Made by a program: the position numbers and the translations under genes
Origin: Rheum nobile
Taxonomy: Eukaryota > Streptophyta > Magnoliopsida > Caryophyllales > Polygonaceae
Direction of reading: 5' to 3'
DNA length: 64,000 nt
Assembly: GCA_027886185.1 (NCBI GenBank)
Contig: WOAB01000568.1
Coordinates: 12,160,501-12,224,500, forward strand
Shown here: piece after piece, positions 22,641 through 36,000 of the stretch
Layout: each line of letters begins with the position of its first letter
Position numbering within the stretch: position 1 is the stretch's first letter
The notes under the pieces: generated by a model
Database searches by the model: none
Told to the model about the DNA's origin: nothing
The model's input: the letters and a program-made list of their open reading frames with translations, nothing else

Positions 22641-24220
22641 GTTGGAGACAACCCAAGGGAATGGTGGTACGATACAGGTGCTACCAAGCATATCTGCTCT
22701 GACAGGGGAATGTTCACCACTTATCAGCAGAGCAAGAGCGACGAACATCTATTTATGGGGAACTCGTCCACATCCAAGGTCGAAGGTCACGGCAAAGTGG
22801 TGTTGAAGCTGACTTCAGAGAAGGAGTTGACTCTCACCAATGTCATGCACGTGCCAGATATACGAAAGAATCTGATCTCCGGCACTTTGCTGAGCAAGAA
22901 CGGCTTCGCGGTGAAGTTTGTGTCTGACAAGCTAGTTTCTCTAAGAATGGGGTTTATTTGGGCAATGGTTATGTAAAGGATGGACTAGTCAAATTGAATG
23001 TAATGACAGTCATCCCAAAATCTGTTGTAACCGATGTTTCAATGAATAAGAATAATCTTATTGCTTATGTTGTTGAGTCTTTTAATATTTGGCATGAACG
23101 ATTAGGGCATGTGAATTACAAGTCTATACAAAGACTAATTAACATGAACCTGATTTCAAAATGCAAATCAAGTAAAGACAAATGTGAAGTATGCGTACAA
23201 GCCAAACTCACAAAAACGCCATCTCCACATGTAGAGAGAACAACCGAACCTCTAAGTTTATTACACACAGATCTGTGTGATTTAAAATTTGTACAAACTA
23301 GAGGCGGTAAAAAGTATTTCGTGACCTTTATCGATGATTGCACAAAATATTGTTATGTATACTTGCTAAGAAGCAAGGATGAGGCCTTGGAAAAATTCAA
23401 GGAATACAAGTTGGAAGTTGAAAATCAACTTAGTAAAACCATAAAAATTATCCGAAGTGATAGAGGAGGCGAGTATGATGAACCTTTCAACGCGTTCTGT
23501 AGAGAACACGAGATTATTCATCAAACAACTGCTCCCTACTCACCAGAATCTAACGGAGTTGCGGAACAAAATAACCGAACTCTGAAAGAGATGATGAATG
23601 CAATGTTGCAGGAATCTGGGTTACCCCAGAACATGTGGGGGGAAGCATTGCTTACCACCAACTATATCCTCAACAAGATACCACATTAGGTTACTGGCAA
23701 GACGCCATACGAACTTTGGAAAGGTAACGTACCATCGTACAAATACCTCAAAGTGTGGGGGTGCCTAGCAAAAGTGACAGTACCACCTCCTAAAAAGGTC
23801 ACAATCGGACCTAAGACCGTTGATTGTATTTTCATCGGATATGCACACAACAGTAGTGCTTATCGGTTTCTGGTATATAAATCTGACATACCAGACATAC
23901 ATGTTAATACAATAATGGAATCAAGGAATGCGTCCTTCTTTGAACATGTGTTTCCGTGCAAGGATAAAGAACATCCGAAACGAACTCGTGAACAAAGAGA
24001 AGCAGGCACTTCTGTAAATGAAACAGAAGAGGAAAAAGATGAACCTAGACGAAGCAAAAGAGCTCGAAAGGAGAAATCTTTTGGGCATGAGTTCATAACG
24101 GCCTTCCTTTTAGAGAATGAGCCTAGAATTTTCAAAAAAGTCATGTCTACACCTGATGCACCTTCATGGAAGAAAGCAGTTAAAAGCGAAATAGACTCCA
24201 TTATGCAGAACCATACATGA
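22641..24220 (+). pseudogene. Copia protease and integrase region, frameshifted
   Basis: The protease active site appears as WYDTGATKHI near 22663-22692 (D-T-G-A). After a frameshift near 22935-22960 comes the integrase zinc-binding region (WHERLGH, then CEVC), and then the catalytic core with LLHTDLC, FIDDCTKY, IIRSDRGGEY and PYSPESNGVAEQ-NR, so D, D and E are kept. TAG at 23687 and TGA at 24218 truncate it. The 3' part is charged (EEEKDEPRRSKRARKEK) and leads into the RT. Confidence 0.85.
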
Positions 24221-25576
24221 GAGTTAGTCAATTTGCCACAAGGGTGTAAAGCACTTGGGTGCAAATGGATTTTCAAAACAAAATTGAAAACCGATGGCTC
24301 AATAGAGAAGCATAAGGCTAGGCTTGTGGTGCAAGGATTCCGGCAAAAAGAGGGCTTGGATTTCTTTGACACTTATTCTCCGGTTACGAGAATAACTTCA
24401 ATAAGAATGCTAATAGAAATAGCAGCATTACGAAACCTCGAAATCCATCAAATGGATGTAAAAACTGCCTTTCTAAATGGAGAATTAGAAGAGGAGATAT
24501 ATATGAAACAACCTGAGGGTTATGTTGTTCCTGGACAGGAACACAAGGTGTGCAGACTTGTCAAGTCTCTATATGGACTCAAATAAGCTCCAAAACAGTG
24601 GCATGAAAAATTTGACAATGTAATGATGTCAAATGGCTTCAGCATCAATGAATGTGACAAATGCATCTACTTCAAAAACACTCCAAATGGGTACATTTTG
24701 TTGTGTTTGTACGTAGATGACATACTCATTATTGGAAGCAATAAAGACATGATCAATCGAACTAAGAACATGCTTAGTGGGAAGTTTGACATGAAAGACT
24801 TGGGACTAGCATATGTCATACTAGGGATCAAAATCACTAGATATTCTGAAGGAATTATCCTATCCCAAGGTCACTATGCTGAAAAAGTACTTGAGAGATT
24901 CAAGAACTACTCAAATGGGACTGTAAAGAGTCCCGTGGACCCTCATCTCCACTTGAATAAAAAATCGGGGGATGTAGTGTCACAATTGGAGTATGCACGT
25001 GTGATTGGAAGTCTGATGTACTTGACCAATTGCACAAGACTTGACTTGGCGCACTCAGTAAATGTACTAAGTCGCTACACAAGTAATCCATGACACAAAC
25101 ACTGGAAAAGAATAACTAGAGTATTGAACTACTTGCGATATACTCAAAGTTATGGGCTGCACTATGGCAAATACCCAGCAGTTCTGGAAGGATACAGTGA
25201 TGCAAACTGGATATCAGATTCTAGAAACTCAAAATCCACAAGTGGATATGTATTTACACTTGGTGGTGCAGCAATATCATGGAAATCTTCCAAACAAACA
25301 CTGTTGGCCAAATCCACGATGGAGTCTGAGTTCATTGCTTTAGACAAAGCAGCAGAGGAAGCTGAATGGCTTCAAAATTTTTTGGAAGATATCCCGATGT
25401 GGGATAAACCAGTGTCAGCACTAGGTGTACACTGTGATAGTCAATCGGCTATAGCTCGGGCATTGAGTCGTTTATACAATGGTAAATCACGTCATATAAG
25501 AAGACGACATAAGACCATTAGACAACTACTCTCAAATGGGATAATCTCAGATGGTATGACGACTGAGTTCTATTAG
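24221..25576 (+). pseudogene. Copia reverse transcriptase and RNase H, two nonsense codons
   Basis: RT motifs: CKWIFKTKLKTDGSIEKHKA, KTAFLNGELEEEIYMKQPEG, and the catalytic box LCLYVDDIL near 24706-24732 (YVDD). RNase H motifs: YSDANWISD, TSGYVF, SWKSSKQT, LAKSTMESEF and HCDSQSAI. Stops at 24584-24586 and 25091-25093 interrupt an otherwise continuous frame that ends at 25576. Confidence 0.88.
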
Positions 25577-25627
25577 AAATACTGGAATATTGTAGGACCC
25601 TCTATAATTCAAGTAGAGAAAAGTTTT
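25577..25627 (+). other. Junction between Copia and LINE
   Basis: About 50 bases follow the Copia RNase H stop without an LTR start. The LINE RT frame opens at 25628. The missing Copia 3' LTR was lost or displaced here. Confidence 0.4.
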
Positions 25628-28191
25628 TTCCTCTCCGAAAAAATTCTCAAACAGATCAATCACACTTTTATCACGCTCATAGCGAAATGTGACAACCCTA
25701 ATTCGACAAGCCATTATCGACCAATTAATATTTTCTCAACAATTTACAAAATTATTTCAAAAATCCTAATAGAAAGACTTAAGAAAACTACGGATAAAAT
25801 AATCCACTCACTACAAGGTGCCTTTATTGCAAACAGATCAATCCAGGATAATATCCTTATTGCACATGAAATTTTTCACTCTGTTAAATCTAGGAAAGGG
25901 GTGGAAGGATACATTGCGATCAAACTGGACATGGAAAAAGCCTATGACCGCATTGAATGTAAATTCATTTTGGAGATTTTTCAAAAATTTGGATTTAGCC
26001 CTATTTTTATCAACTGGATCAAAGAATGTATTTATTCAATATCATTCTATGTCCTTGTTAATAATGGACCCACACAAATATTTAAACATGAAAGAGGACT
26101 ACGTCAATGAGGTCCGCTTTCCCCATTCTTGTTTATTCTGGGGGCAGAAATACTCGCCAGAAGACTGCAACAAGCATCAGAATGACAAAAGAAACCGCTT
26201 GGTTTTCAACTTACACGTAACACACTAGAATACCCTTCCTAGCCTTTGCGGATGACATTATGGTCTTTTCCAAAGCAAACCAAGAAAATTTTTACCATTC
26301 ATGATCTCTCTTGACAAATATCTTGGTTGTCCAATTATTAATGCCAAGGTTAACTCAACTACCTTTGAGGATGTTGTGACAAAATCGAAGGTACAACTGA
26401 CCAAATGGAAAGCTAATTCCCTATCCCAAGCAGGAAGAACAACCTTAATCAAATCCAATCTGGCTGCAAAACCGAACTTCTTAATGCAAAGCTTTATGCT
26501 TCCCACTTCTACTCATAATGAACTTGACGAAATTAATAGATTATTCTTATGGAACAAGGATTCATCCTATAAACCGCTTATAGGATGGAACAAAATCTGC
26601 CAACTGACTAACCTAGGGGGTCTAGGGATATGGAAAACTGATAATATGAGCTACGCCCTTCAATACAAACTTATTTGAAAAATTCTAGCCGAGCCAAACA
26701 ACTTCTGGGTTATCATAGAAATATATCTTAAGGATTCACATATCCTTAAGTATGAGCACAAAGGCAATTGCTCTTGGCAATAGACAAACACGATGAATAT
26801 TAAAAAAGAATTTCAAAAAGGGATGATTTGGCAAGTTGGTGATGGTAAAACGATCAATTTTTTGACTGACAAATAGGTCCTTAATGAACCACTTTGTGAT
26901 GTTATTAACTCTGGTTCAGATGCTATCCCCGAGTGCAAAGTGGAAGAATTCTTTAACCAAAACATGAAATGGAATAAAATGAAACTTGATACAATACTAC
27001 CACCTAATATTATATCACTTATTACTGCAATTCCTATTCCCTTCAACCAAAATTATTGACCATATGTATTGGGAATCCAGTAAGAGCGGATGGTTCTCGA
27101 AAAAATCTGCAATGGAACTTATACATAAAAACAAACAGTTCTCTGCTTATGATTCATCTTGGATTTGGAAAATTGACACTTACCCTAAAGTTAAGAATTT
27201 TTTATGGAAAATTCTTAAAAATGGAATGCCGACCAAACTAGCTAAGATTACAAGAAAAAGGAATTGCCATCCCTCCGGGATACATCTCATGTACCTATTA
27301 TACTGAAGATACGAACCACATATTAATACATTGTACTCATACACTACAGACAATTACTAAAATCAATGTTTCCACAAGCAACTTTCTTAGAACAATAAAT
27401 TTCTCTAATAAGAGAATTAGTGAAATTATTGAAGAAATTAGGAATAAACTCTCTAATATTGAATTTACTGAACTGGTTATTACCTGGTGGTGTATCTGGT
27501 ACCAGAGAAACCAAAAGACATTCTCGAATGATAACTCAAAAACTGAAACCTTAAAAGATCTGATTAACCTGTTGGAACAAAACCAAAAAATGGAATCCAA
27601 ACTGCACCAATGATAATAGTTCTACTAAGAGGAAAAATCCAAACCAGAAAAAACCTAGAAATCTGTGATGGAAGAAACCACCGGATAAGTTTATTAAGAT
27701 CAATCTTGATGGATCCACTAAATCCAATGGGGACTCCTCTATTGGATTCATTTTTAGAAATAACAATGGAAAACCAATTTTAATTCATGCTAAAAATGTA
27801 GTCTTTCGACTGCACTCAAAACTGAGTCTCTAGCCTTCCGAAACAACTCTATTAAAAGCTAAAGAAATGAAAATTGAACAGATTCAAATAGAAACTGATA
27901 ACCTAACGATAGTTAATGTTCTTAATAAAATCTGGCACTGATCATGGGAAATCGAGATTTTAATATCTGATATCCTATGTTTATTACTGTCTTTTGCGAC
28001 AATGCAGATTAGTCATAATTTACGTGAAAATAACTTGGTGATTGACCACATTGCTAAACTTAACCACAATATTTCATTGGATGATATTCTGACCAACTCT
28101 GAGCTTCATGCCCTCATTCGAAAGGATGCTATAGGATGGTTTTCAAGTAGATCTTGAAACTAGTCTAATTTTTTTACCTTTTAAAAAAAAA
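25628..28191 (+). mobile_element. 5'-truncated L1-type LINE with RNase H domain and A-tail
   Basis: The element begins inside the RT (FLSEKILKQINH, then HYRPI), so the endonuclease is missing. RT motifs: LQGAFIANRSIQDNILIAHE, IKLDMEKAYDRIE, ERGLRQ followed by a stop then GPLSPFLFILGAE, and the catalytic FADDIMVFS near 26243-26270. Next come DKYLGCPI and AGRTTLIKSNL, a zf-RVT region at about 27056-27306 (SWIWKI, KVKNFLWKI), and an RNase H-like domain at about 27690-28150 (KINLDGSTKSNGDSS, GFIFRNN, ETDNLTIVNVLN). Many stops are present. An A-run at 28183-28191 ends it. Truncation at the 5' end with an A-tail is the usual product of target-primed reverse transcription. I could not match a target-site duplication. 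Confidence 0.85.
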
Positions 28192-29331
28192 GACAAATAT
28201 TTACTCATGATTGAAATGATGTTACTGTAAACTCTCTCTAGTCCATGGTTTTGGAGAATCTGACACGTTGAAGAAAGCATTTATAATTAGAATATAATAA
28301 TGAAAAACCTAACAATATAATGAAAAGATAATATCGAATAAAAAACTATCTAAAACTATAAAAAATAATCTTGCTAATTATATATAATATTCTCCAAATC
28401 ATTTTATTTCTAATAAGTAATTCAACCGTGTCGCATAATAATGTGTGAATACAACTCTACCGACCATTGAATTATGGTGCGGATTGTTCTGCTTCAAAAT
28501 CAATTCTCATTGTAGGAATATTATCATAACAAATTCAGAGTATAATGAACTACAACAGAGACTCCTTAATAGAGGTTTGCATTTACATTTTGAGTTCTCT
28601 TCAATCATTCATTTAACCCAATTCTCATTGTAGGAATAATTTTGTTATGACAATTTTATTTTCTTAATTCAATCCACTATTTTTTTTATGAACCTATTAT
28701 TCGAGTCGGTCTAATGATTATAACTTGAAAATGGGCTGAACGAAATACTTTATAATCTTGAAAAAATAGTTCTTCAATCATAAATTTTGAAATTTAGCAA
28801 AACAATGTGTTACTTGCTCCATTGTTGAATGTGTGTTTCCTTTGTTGTTGTGTTTGATATGTTGAGAATAAAATGTAACTGTTTATTTTGATCAATACAA
28901 AATTGGATCTTTTTAATCATCAAAAGGAATGTGTAGTCTATAGTTCGGTAAATTTGGCTTCTTTGCATAATCAGATATTGTGTAGATTATAAAAGCTAAC
29001 CATGATTTCAACTTCTGCAAATAAGTATCGAGAACCTATGAAGTCTCCAAAGGAAGAAAATTGAAACGGAGTTCTGTCGATTATATTTCATTGAAGAAGA
29101 CACGTGTTGTTCAGTCCAATTTTTTTATTTGTAATCTTTTGTAATATTGAAATTGATTAGTAATGTTTCTAATTGATTTGTATTTAAATAAGGAACGATT
29201 AGTAATAGGTTTAGGATATAAATCTTTAATGTATAATTAATTTTTATTTGAAAAAAAGAAGAAATTTACATGTAAAAAATTAAATGTAGGAATGTCATGT
29301 GGCATTAGTTTATTTTACTTTAATATAAATA
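28192..29331. other. 1.1 kb of AT-rich sequence without a recognised gene
   Basis: No domain-bearing ORF. A short repeat (TTCTCATTGTAGGAATA) occurs near 28502 and 28621. The region ends at the A before the Helitron CTAG terminus. Confidence 0.4.
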
Positions 29332-29689
29332 CTAGTGTAGTACCCGTGCCTTGCACGAGATTTGTTTATTTTTTTTCTTACATTTATAAAATAGTATATC
29401 AAATTATATATTTAATCGATATAAAACTGTCACAGAAGTAGATAAATGATAATATAAAAAAGAACTAATTGAATAAAAAATATTAAAGAGATTGAAAAAA
29501 TATTATCAAAAGAAACTATCCATAAACTTTATATATAGTAAAAATTGCATAATTAATTTTGAAGTGGGGATAGCCACATCCCTAACACTAATACTACTAA
29601 AACGATAAAGCATAATCAAAATGTTGATCTAATAAATGAAAATGAAATCCTAAACATAAAATCTCGTAAGATGTTCAAAATTGCTACAA

Positions 29690-30002
29690 ATTATGAAAAA
29701 CTTCCTTGTATACTACATTGATTGTAGTATTAGATCTTTTTTTTTGTTTTTTGTCGCATATTAAAATCTCCAAACCTTTCTTACTGGTAACTCTTTGATG
29801 TAACATAAAACTGACCATTAGTGAAAACAAGGCGTGAAAGATACAAACCGATATTTGCAATTGATTGGCCCCAACTCTTGTTTATCGTCATAGCAAAACA
29901 GACACTCAAGGGAAATTGACTTCATTGAAACTTGAACGGGTATGAAGTGTCTGATGGTGACATGAGCACGAGAGGAATCAAAACTTGTATGATATTGTTG
30001 CC
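29690..30002 (-). pseudogene. Helitron RepHel helicase, C-terminal remnant
   Basis: Read on the minus strand with one stop and one or two frameshifts, the sequence encodes IPLVLMSPSD, then FPLSVCFAMTINKSWGQS, IANIGLYLSR, VFTNGQFYV, SRVTSKKGLEILICD and NVVYKEVFHNL. These are the last motifs of the Pif1-like helicase in plant Helitron RepHel proteins, including the AMTINKSxGQS motif. The helicase acts with the Rep domain in rolling-circle transposition. Only this terminal piece survives, and the tandem array begins where it stops, so the rest was deleted or replaced. Confidence 0.9.
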
Positions 30003-33000
30003 TGAAATATTCCACAAAATATTCATATTGTATGCATATCCGGCTAATATGGGCAGATTTTTTTTTCTTTGATTTTATTTGATTTTCGAAAGACCAATAA
30101 AAAAATGAGAGCTTGACACGTGACAAATTTAATATCGTGATGCCACGTGGCAGCAAAAACTTTTGTTCATTTTGGGGGCACCACGTGGCATAGTAGGTAT
30201 TCTACTTTAGTAGATATATAGTAGATTACGTACAAAAAATATATGGTTGAGAATATTGTTTGCTACGTTTTTGGAAAGAAAAGATTATATAAAATATTCA
30301 TATTGTATGCATATCCGGCTAAGATGGGCATAGATTATATTTTCTTTGATTTTCGAAAAACCAACGAAAAAATGAGAGCTTGACACGTGACAAATTCAAT
30401 ATCGTGATGCCATGTGGCACCAAAAAACTTTCGTTCATTTTGGGGGCGCCACGTGGCGTAGTAGGTATTCTACTTTAGTAGATATATGGTAGATTACGTA
30501 CAAAAAATATATTGCTGAGAATATTGTTTCCTACGTTTTTGGAAAGAATATATTATACAAAATATTATATTGTATGCATATCTGGCTAATATGGGCAGAT
30601 ATTTTATTTTATTTTCGAAAAACCAAAGAAGAAAATGAGAGCTTGACACGTGGCAAATTCAATACCATGATGCCATGTGGCAGTATAAAATTTTGGTTCA
30701 TTTTGGGGGCGCCACGTGGCGTAGTAGGTATTCTACTTTAGTAGATATATAGTAGATTACGTAAAAAAAATATATGGAAGATAATATTGTTTGCTATGTT
30801 TTTGGAAGGAATACATTATACAAAATATTCATATTGTAAGCAAATCCTGCTAATATGGGCAGATATTTTATTTTCTTTAATTTTCGAAAAAACCAACGAA
30901 TAAAATGAGAGCTTGACACGTGGCAAATTCAATACCGTGATGCCACGTGGCAGCAGAAAATTTTGGTTCATTTTGGTCGCGCCACGTGGCGTAGTAGATA
31001 TTCTACTTTAGTAGATATATAATAGATTACGTACAAAAAATATATGGCTGAGATTATTGTTTGCTACGTTTTTGGAAAGAATAGATTATATAAAATATTC
31101 ATATTGTATGCATATCCGGCTAATATGGGCATATATTTTATTTTCTTTGATTTTCGAAAAACCAACGAAAAAATGAGAGTTTGACACGTGGCAAAATTCA
31201 ATACCATGATTCCACGTGGCAGCATAAAATTTTTGTTCATTTTGGCGGCGCCACGTGGCGTAGTAGGTATTCTACTTTAGTAGATATATAGTAGATTACG
31301 TACAAAAAATATATGGCTGAGAATTTTGTTTGCTATGTTTTTGGAAACAATAAATTATATAAAATATTCATATTGTATGCATATCCGGCTAATATGGGCA
31401 GATATATTATTTTCTTTGATTTTATTTGATTTTCGAAAAACCAACAAAAAAATGAGAGTTTGACACGTGGCAAATTCAATACCATGATGCCATGTGGCAA
31501 CATACAATTTTGGTTCATTTTGGGGGCGCCATGTGGCGTAGTAGGTATTCTAGTTTAGTAGATATATAGTAGATTACGTACAAAAAATATATGGAAGAGA
31601 ATATTGTTTGCTACGTTTTTGGAAAGAATACATTATACAAAATATACATATTGTAAGCATATCCGGCTAATATGGGCAGAGATTTTATTTTCTTTCATTT
31701 TATTTGATTTTCGAAAAACCAACGGAAAAAAATGAGAGCTTGACACGTGGCAAATTCAATACTGTGATGCCACGTGGCAACAGAAAATTTTGGTTCATTT
31801 TAGGGGCGCCATGTGGCGTAGTAAATATTCTACTTTAGTAGATATATAATAAATTATGTACAAAAAATATATGGATGAGAATATGGTTTGTTACGTTTTT
31901 TAGAAAGAATAGATTATACAAAATATTCATATTGTATGTATATCTGGCTAATATGGGCAGATATTTGATTTTATTTGATTTTTGAAAAACCAACGAAAAA
32001 AATGAGAATCGACACGTGACAAACTCAATATCGTGATGTCACGTGGCAACAAAACATTTTGGTTTATTTTGGGGGCGCCACGTGGCGTAGTAGGTATTCT
32101 ACTTTAGTAGATATATAGTAGATTACGTACAAAAAATATATGGCTGAGATTATATTGTTTGCTACGTTTTTGGAAAGAATAAATTATACAAAATATTCAT
32201 ATTGTATGCATATCTGGCTAATATGGGCAGAAATTTGATTTTCTTTGATTTTATTTAATTTTTGAAAAACCAACGAAAAAAATGAGAGTTTGACATGTGG
32301 CAAATTCAATACCGTGATGCCACGTGGCAACAAAAAGTTTTGGTTCATTTTAGGGGCGTAGTAGATATTCTACTTTAGTAGATATATAATAGATTACGTA
32401 CAAAAAATATATGGCTGCGATTATGTTGTTTGCTACGTTTTTGGAAAGAATAGATTATACAAAATATTCATATTGTATGCAAATCTGGCTAATATGGGAA
32501 GAGATTTGATTTTCTTTGATTTTTTAAAAACCAACGAAAAAAATGAGAGCTTGACATGTGGCAAATTCAATATCGTGATGTCACGTGGCATTAGAAAGTT
32601 TTGGTTCATTTTGGTGGCACCATGTGGCGTAGTAGATATTCTACTTTAGTAGATATATAATAGATTACGTATAAAAAACATATGGCTGAGATTATATTGT
32701 TTGCTACGTTTTTGGAAAGAATAGATTATACAAAATATTCATATTGTATGCATATCTGGCTAATATGGGCAAAGATTTGATTTTCTTTGATTTATATTTG
32801 ATTTTTGAAAAACCAACGAAAAAAATAAGAGCTTGACATGTGGCAAATTCAATACCGTGATGCCACGTGGCAGCAAAAAGTTTTGGAAAGAATAGACATG
32901 TGGCAAATTCAATACTGTGATGCCATGTAGTAGGTATTCTACTTTAATAGATATATAGTAGATTACATACAAAAAATATATGGCTAAGAATATTGTTTGC

Positions 33001-36000
33001 TAAGATTTTGGAAAGAATAGATTATATAAAATATTCATGTTCTATGCATATCCGGCTAATATGGCTAGAGATTTTTATTTCTTTGATTTTATTTGATTTT
33101 CGAAAAACCAACGAAAAAAATGAGACATTGACACATGGCAAATTCAATACCATGATGCCACGTGGAGACTCATATATCAGGTTTTAGTTTTACATCATCG
33201 TTGTTTTCTCAAGACTATGGAAGGCTAAGCACTTTTGCTTAGTCTGGCAATGGAAGCTTAAGTTTTGATTATTGGTTGTGAGGTTATGTTCCCTTTCTTA
33301 ATTCCTATTGATCTATATCTCTTCTCTTAAGCAGAATATCATTGAATAATTGTTGATTTGTCTAGACAGGCCATCTAGGTTTATTGATTGTTACTCATAT
33401 TGCTATGACTAGGAAACTGTTGGGCTAACGTCCTGGTCTGGAGTGGCAAGCATAGGTTTTATTTGCTTTGGTGGATTTTATCTTTGTAGAGATTTGATTA
33501 CATGTTGAATGCTACTGGTTGAGGTGTTATGTGTATCCTGGTTAATTCTTATGTTCATTGCTGCCTTTGGGTTGAATCACTAGTGGTGCTAGGGTTGTTC
33601 ATTGGTAAGGGTTCTTAGGGATGGTTTCCTTATTAATCTACACAAGATCGGGACATAAATAATCATAGGAAGGAATTGGAAGTAATCTAGGATCAACCAA
33701 CCAAAACTTAAGTGGAAATTGCCTGGCTAAGTGTTTTCTTACATTTGATTGCATACTATTTATTCTGTTTTATTTTCTACTTGATTAAAACCTCAAAAAA
33801 ACCCTTTTGTTACTATTGTTCAATTGGTATTCAATTTGTGACAGGAATATAGACGATTGTGATTCTCTTGGGATTTCGACCCTTGCTTGCTTACTATACT
33901 AGTTTGAAAGTTGAGGTTTACTTTGATTTGGCATAACGAACTTAGGCCACGTCAGCTTGACACGTGGCAAATTCAATACCGTGATGCCACGTGGCAGCAT
34001 AAAATTTTGGTTCATTTTGGGGGCGTAGTAGGTATTCTACTTTAGTAGATATATACTAGATTACATACAAAAAATATATGGCTGAGATTATATTGTTTGC
34101 TACGTTTTTGGATAGAATAGATTATACAAAATATTCATATTGTATACATATCTGGCTAATATGGGCAAAGATTTGATTTTCTTTGATTTTATTTGATTTA
34201 TGAAAAACCAACAAAAAAAATGAGAGCTTGACATGTTGCAAATTCAATACTGTGATGCCACGTGGCAGCAGACAGTTTTGGTTCATTTTGGGAGCGCCAC
34301 GTGGCGTAGTAGGTATTCTACTTTAGTAGAAATATAATAGATTACATACAAAAAATATATGACTGAGAATATTGTTTGCTACGATTTTGGAAAGAATAGA
34401 TTATATAAAATAATCATATTGTATGCATATCCGACTAATATGGCCAGAGATTTTATTTTATTTGATTTTCAAAAAACCAACGAAAAAATTGAGAGCTTGA
34501 CACGTGGAAATTCAATATCATGATTCCACGTAAATTTTTGGTTCATTTTAGGGGCGCCATGTGACGTAGTAGGTATTCTACTTTAGTAGATATATAGTAG
34601 ATTACATACAAAAAATATATGACTGAGAATATTGTTTGCTACGATTTTGGAAAGAATAGATTATACAAAAAAAATCATATTGTATGCATATCCGGCTAAT
34701 ATGGGCAGAAATTTGATTTTCTTTGATTTTATTTGATTTTTGAAAAACCAACGGAAAAAATGAGAGTTTGACACGTGGCAAAATTCAATACCATGATTCC
34801 ATGTGGCAGCATAAAATTTTGGTTCATTTTGGGGGCGCCACGTGGCGTAGTAGGTATTCTACTTTTGTAGATATATAGTAGATTATGTACAAAAAATATA
34901 TGGCTGAGAATGTTTTTTGCTACGATTTTGGAAAGAATAGATTATACAAAATATTCATATTGTATGCATATCCGGCTAATATGGGCAGAGATTTGATTTT
35001 CTTTGATTTTCGAAAAAAAATGAGAGCTTGACATGTGGCAAATTCAATACCGTGATGCCACGTGGCAGCAGAAAATTTTGGTTCATTTTGGGGGCGTCAC
35101 ATGGCGTAGTAGGTATTCTACTTTAGTAGATATATAGTAGATTACATACAAAAAATATATGGTTGAGAATATTGTTTGCTACGATTTTGGAAAGAATAGA
35201 TTATACAAAATATTCATATTGTATGCATATCTGACTAATATGGCCAGAGATTTGATTTTCTTTGATTTTATTTGATTTTTGAAAAACCAACGAAAAAAAT
35301 TAGAGCTTGACATGTGGCAAGTTCAATACCTTGATGCCATTTGGCAGCTGAAAATTTTCGTTCATTTTGGGGGTGCCATGTGGCGTAGTAGGTATTCTAC
35401 TTTAGTAGATATATAGTAGATTACATACAAAAAATATATTGCTGAGAATATTATTTGCTACGTTTTTGGAAATAATAGATTATACAAAATATTATATTGT
35501 ATGCATATCCGGCTAATATGGGCAGAGATTTGATTTTCTTTGATATTATTTGATTTTTGAAAAAACAACGGAAAAAACGAGAGCTTGACACGTGTCAAAT
35601 TCGATATCGTGATGCCACGTGGCAGCAAAAAATTTTGGTTCATTTTGGGGGCGTCATGTGGCGTAGTAGGTATTCTACTTTAGTAGATATATAGTAGATT
35701 ACATAAAAAAAATATATGGTTGAGAATATTATTTGCTACGATTTTGGAAAGAATATATTATACAACAAAATTCATATTATATGCATATCCGGCTAATATG
35801 GGCAGAGATTTGATTTTCTTTGATTTTTGAAAAACCAACGGAAAAAATGAGAGTTTAACACGTGGCAAAATTCAATACCATGATTCCACGTGGCAGCATA
35901 AAATTTTGGTTCATTTTGGGGGCGCCATGTGGCGTAGTAGTTATTCTACTTTAGTAGATATATAGTAGATTATGTATAAAAAATATATGGCTGAGAATAT

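Larger units (their letters stand above)
21531..25576 (+). mobile_element. Degenerate Ty1/Copia retrotransposon, internal coding region
   Basis: Domains occur in Copia order: gag with zinc knuckle, protease, integrase, reverse transcriptase, RNase H. The reading frame is broken by TGA at 21981-21983, TAG at 22383-22385, a frameshift near 22935-22960, TAG at 23687-23689, TGA at 24218-24220, TAA at 24584-24586 and TGA at 25091-25093. Otherwise the frame is kept throughout. No 3' LTR follows; a LINE begins about 50 bp after the RNase H stop. The element cannot encode its own proteins. The lineage within Copia was not assigned. Confidence 0.9.
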
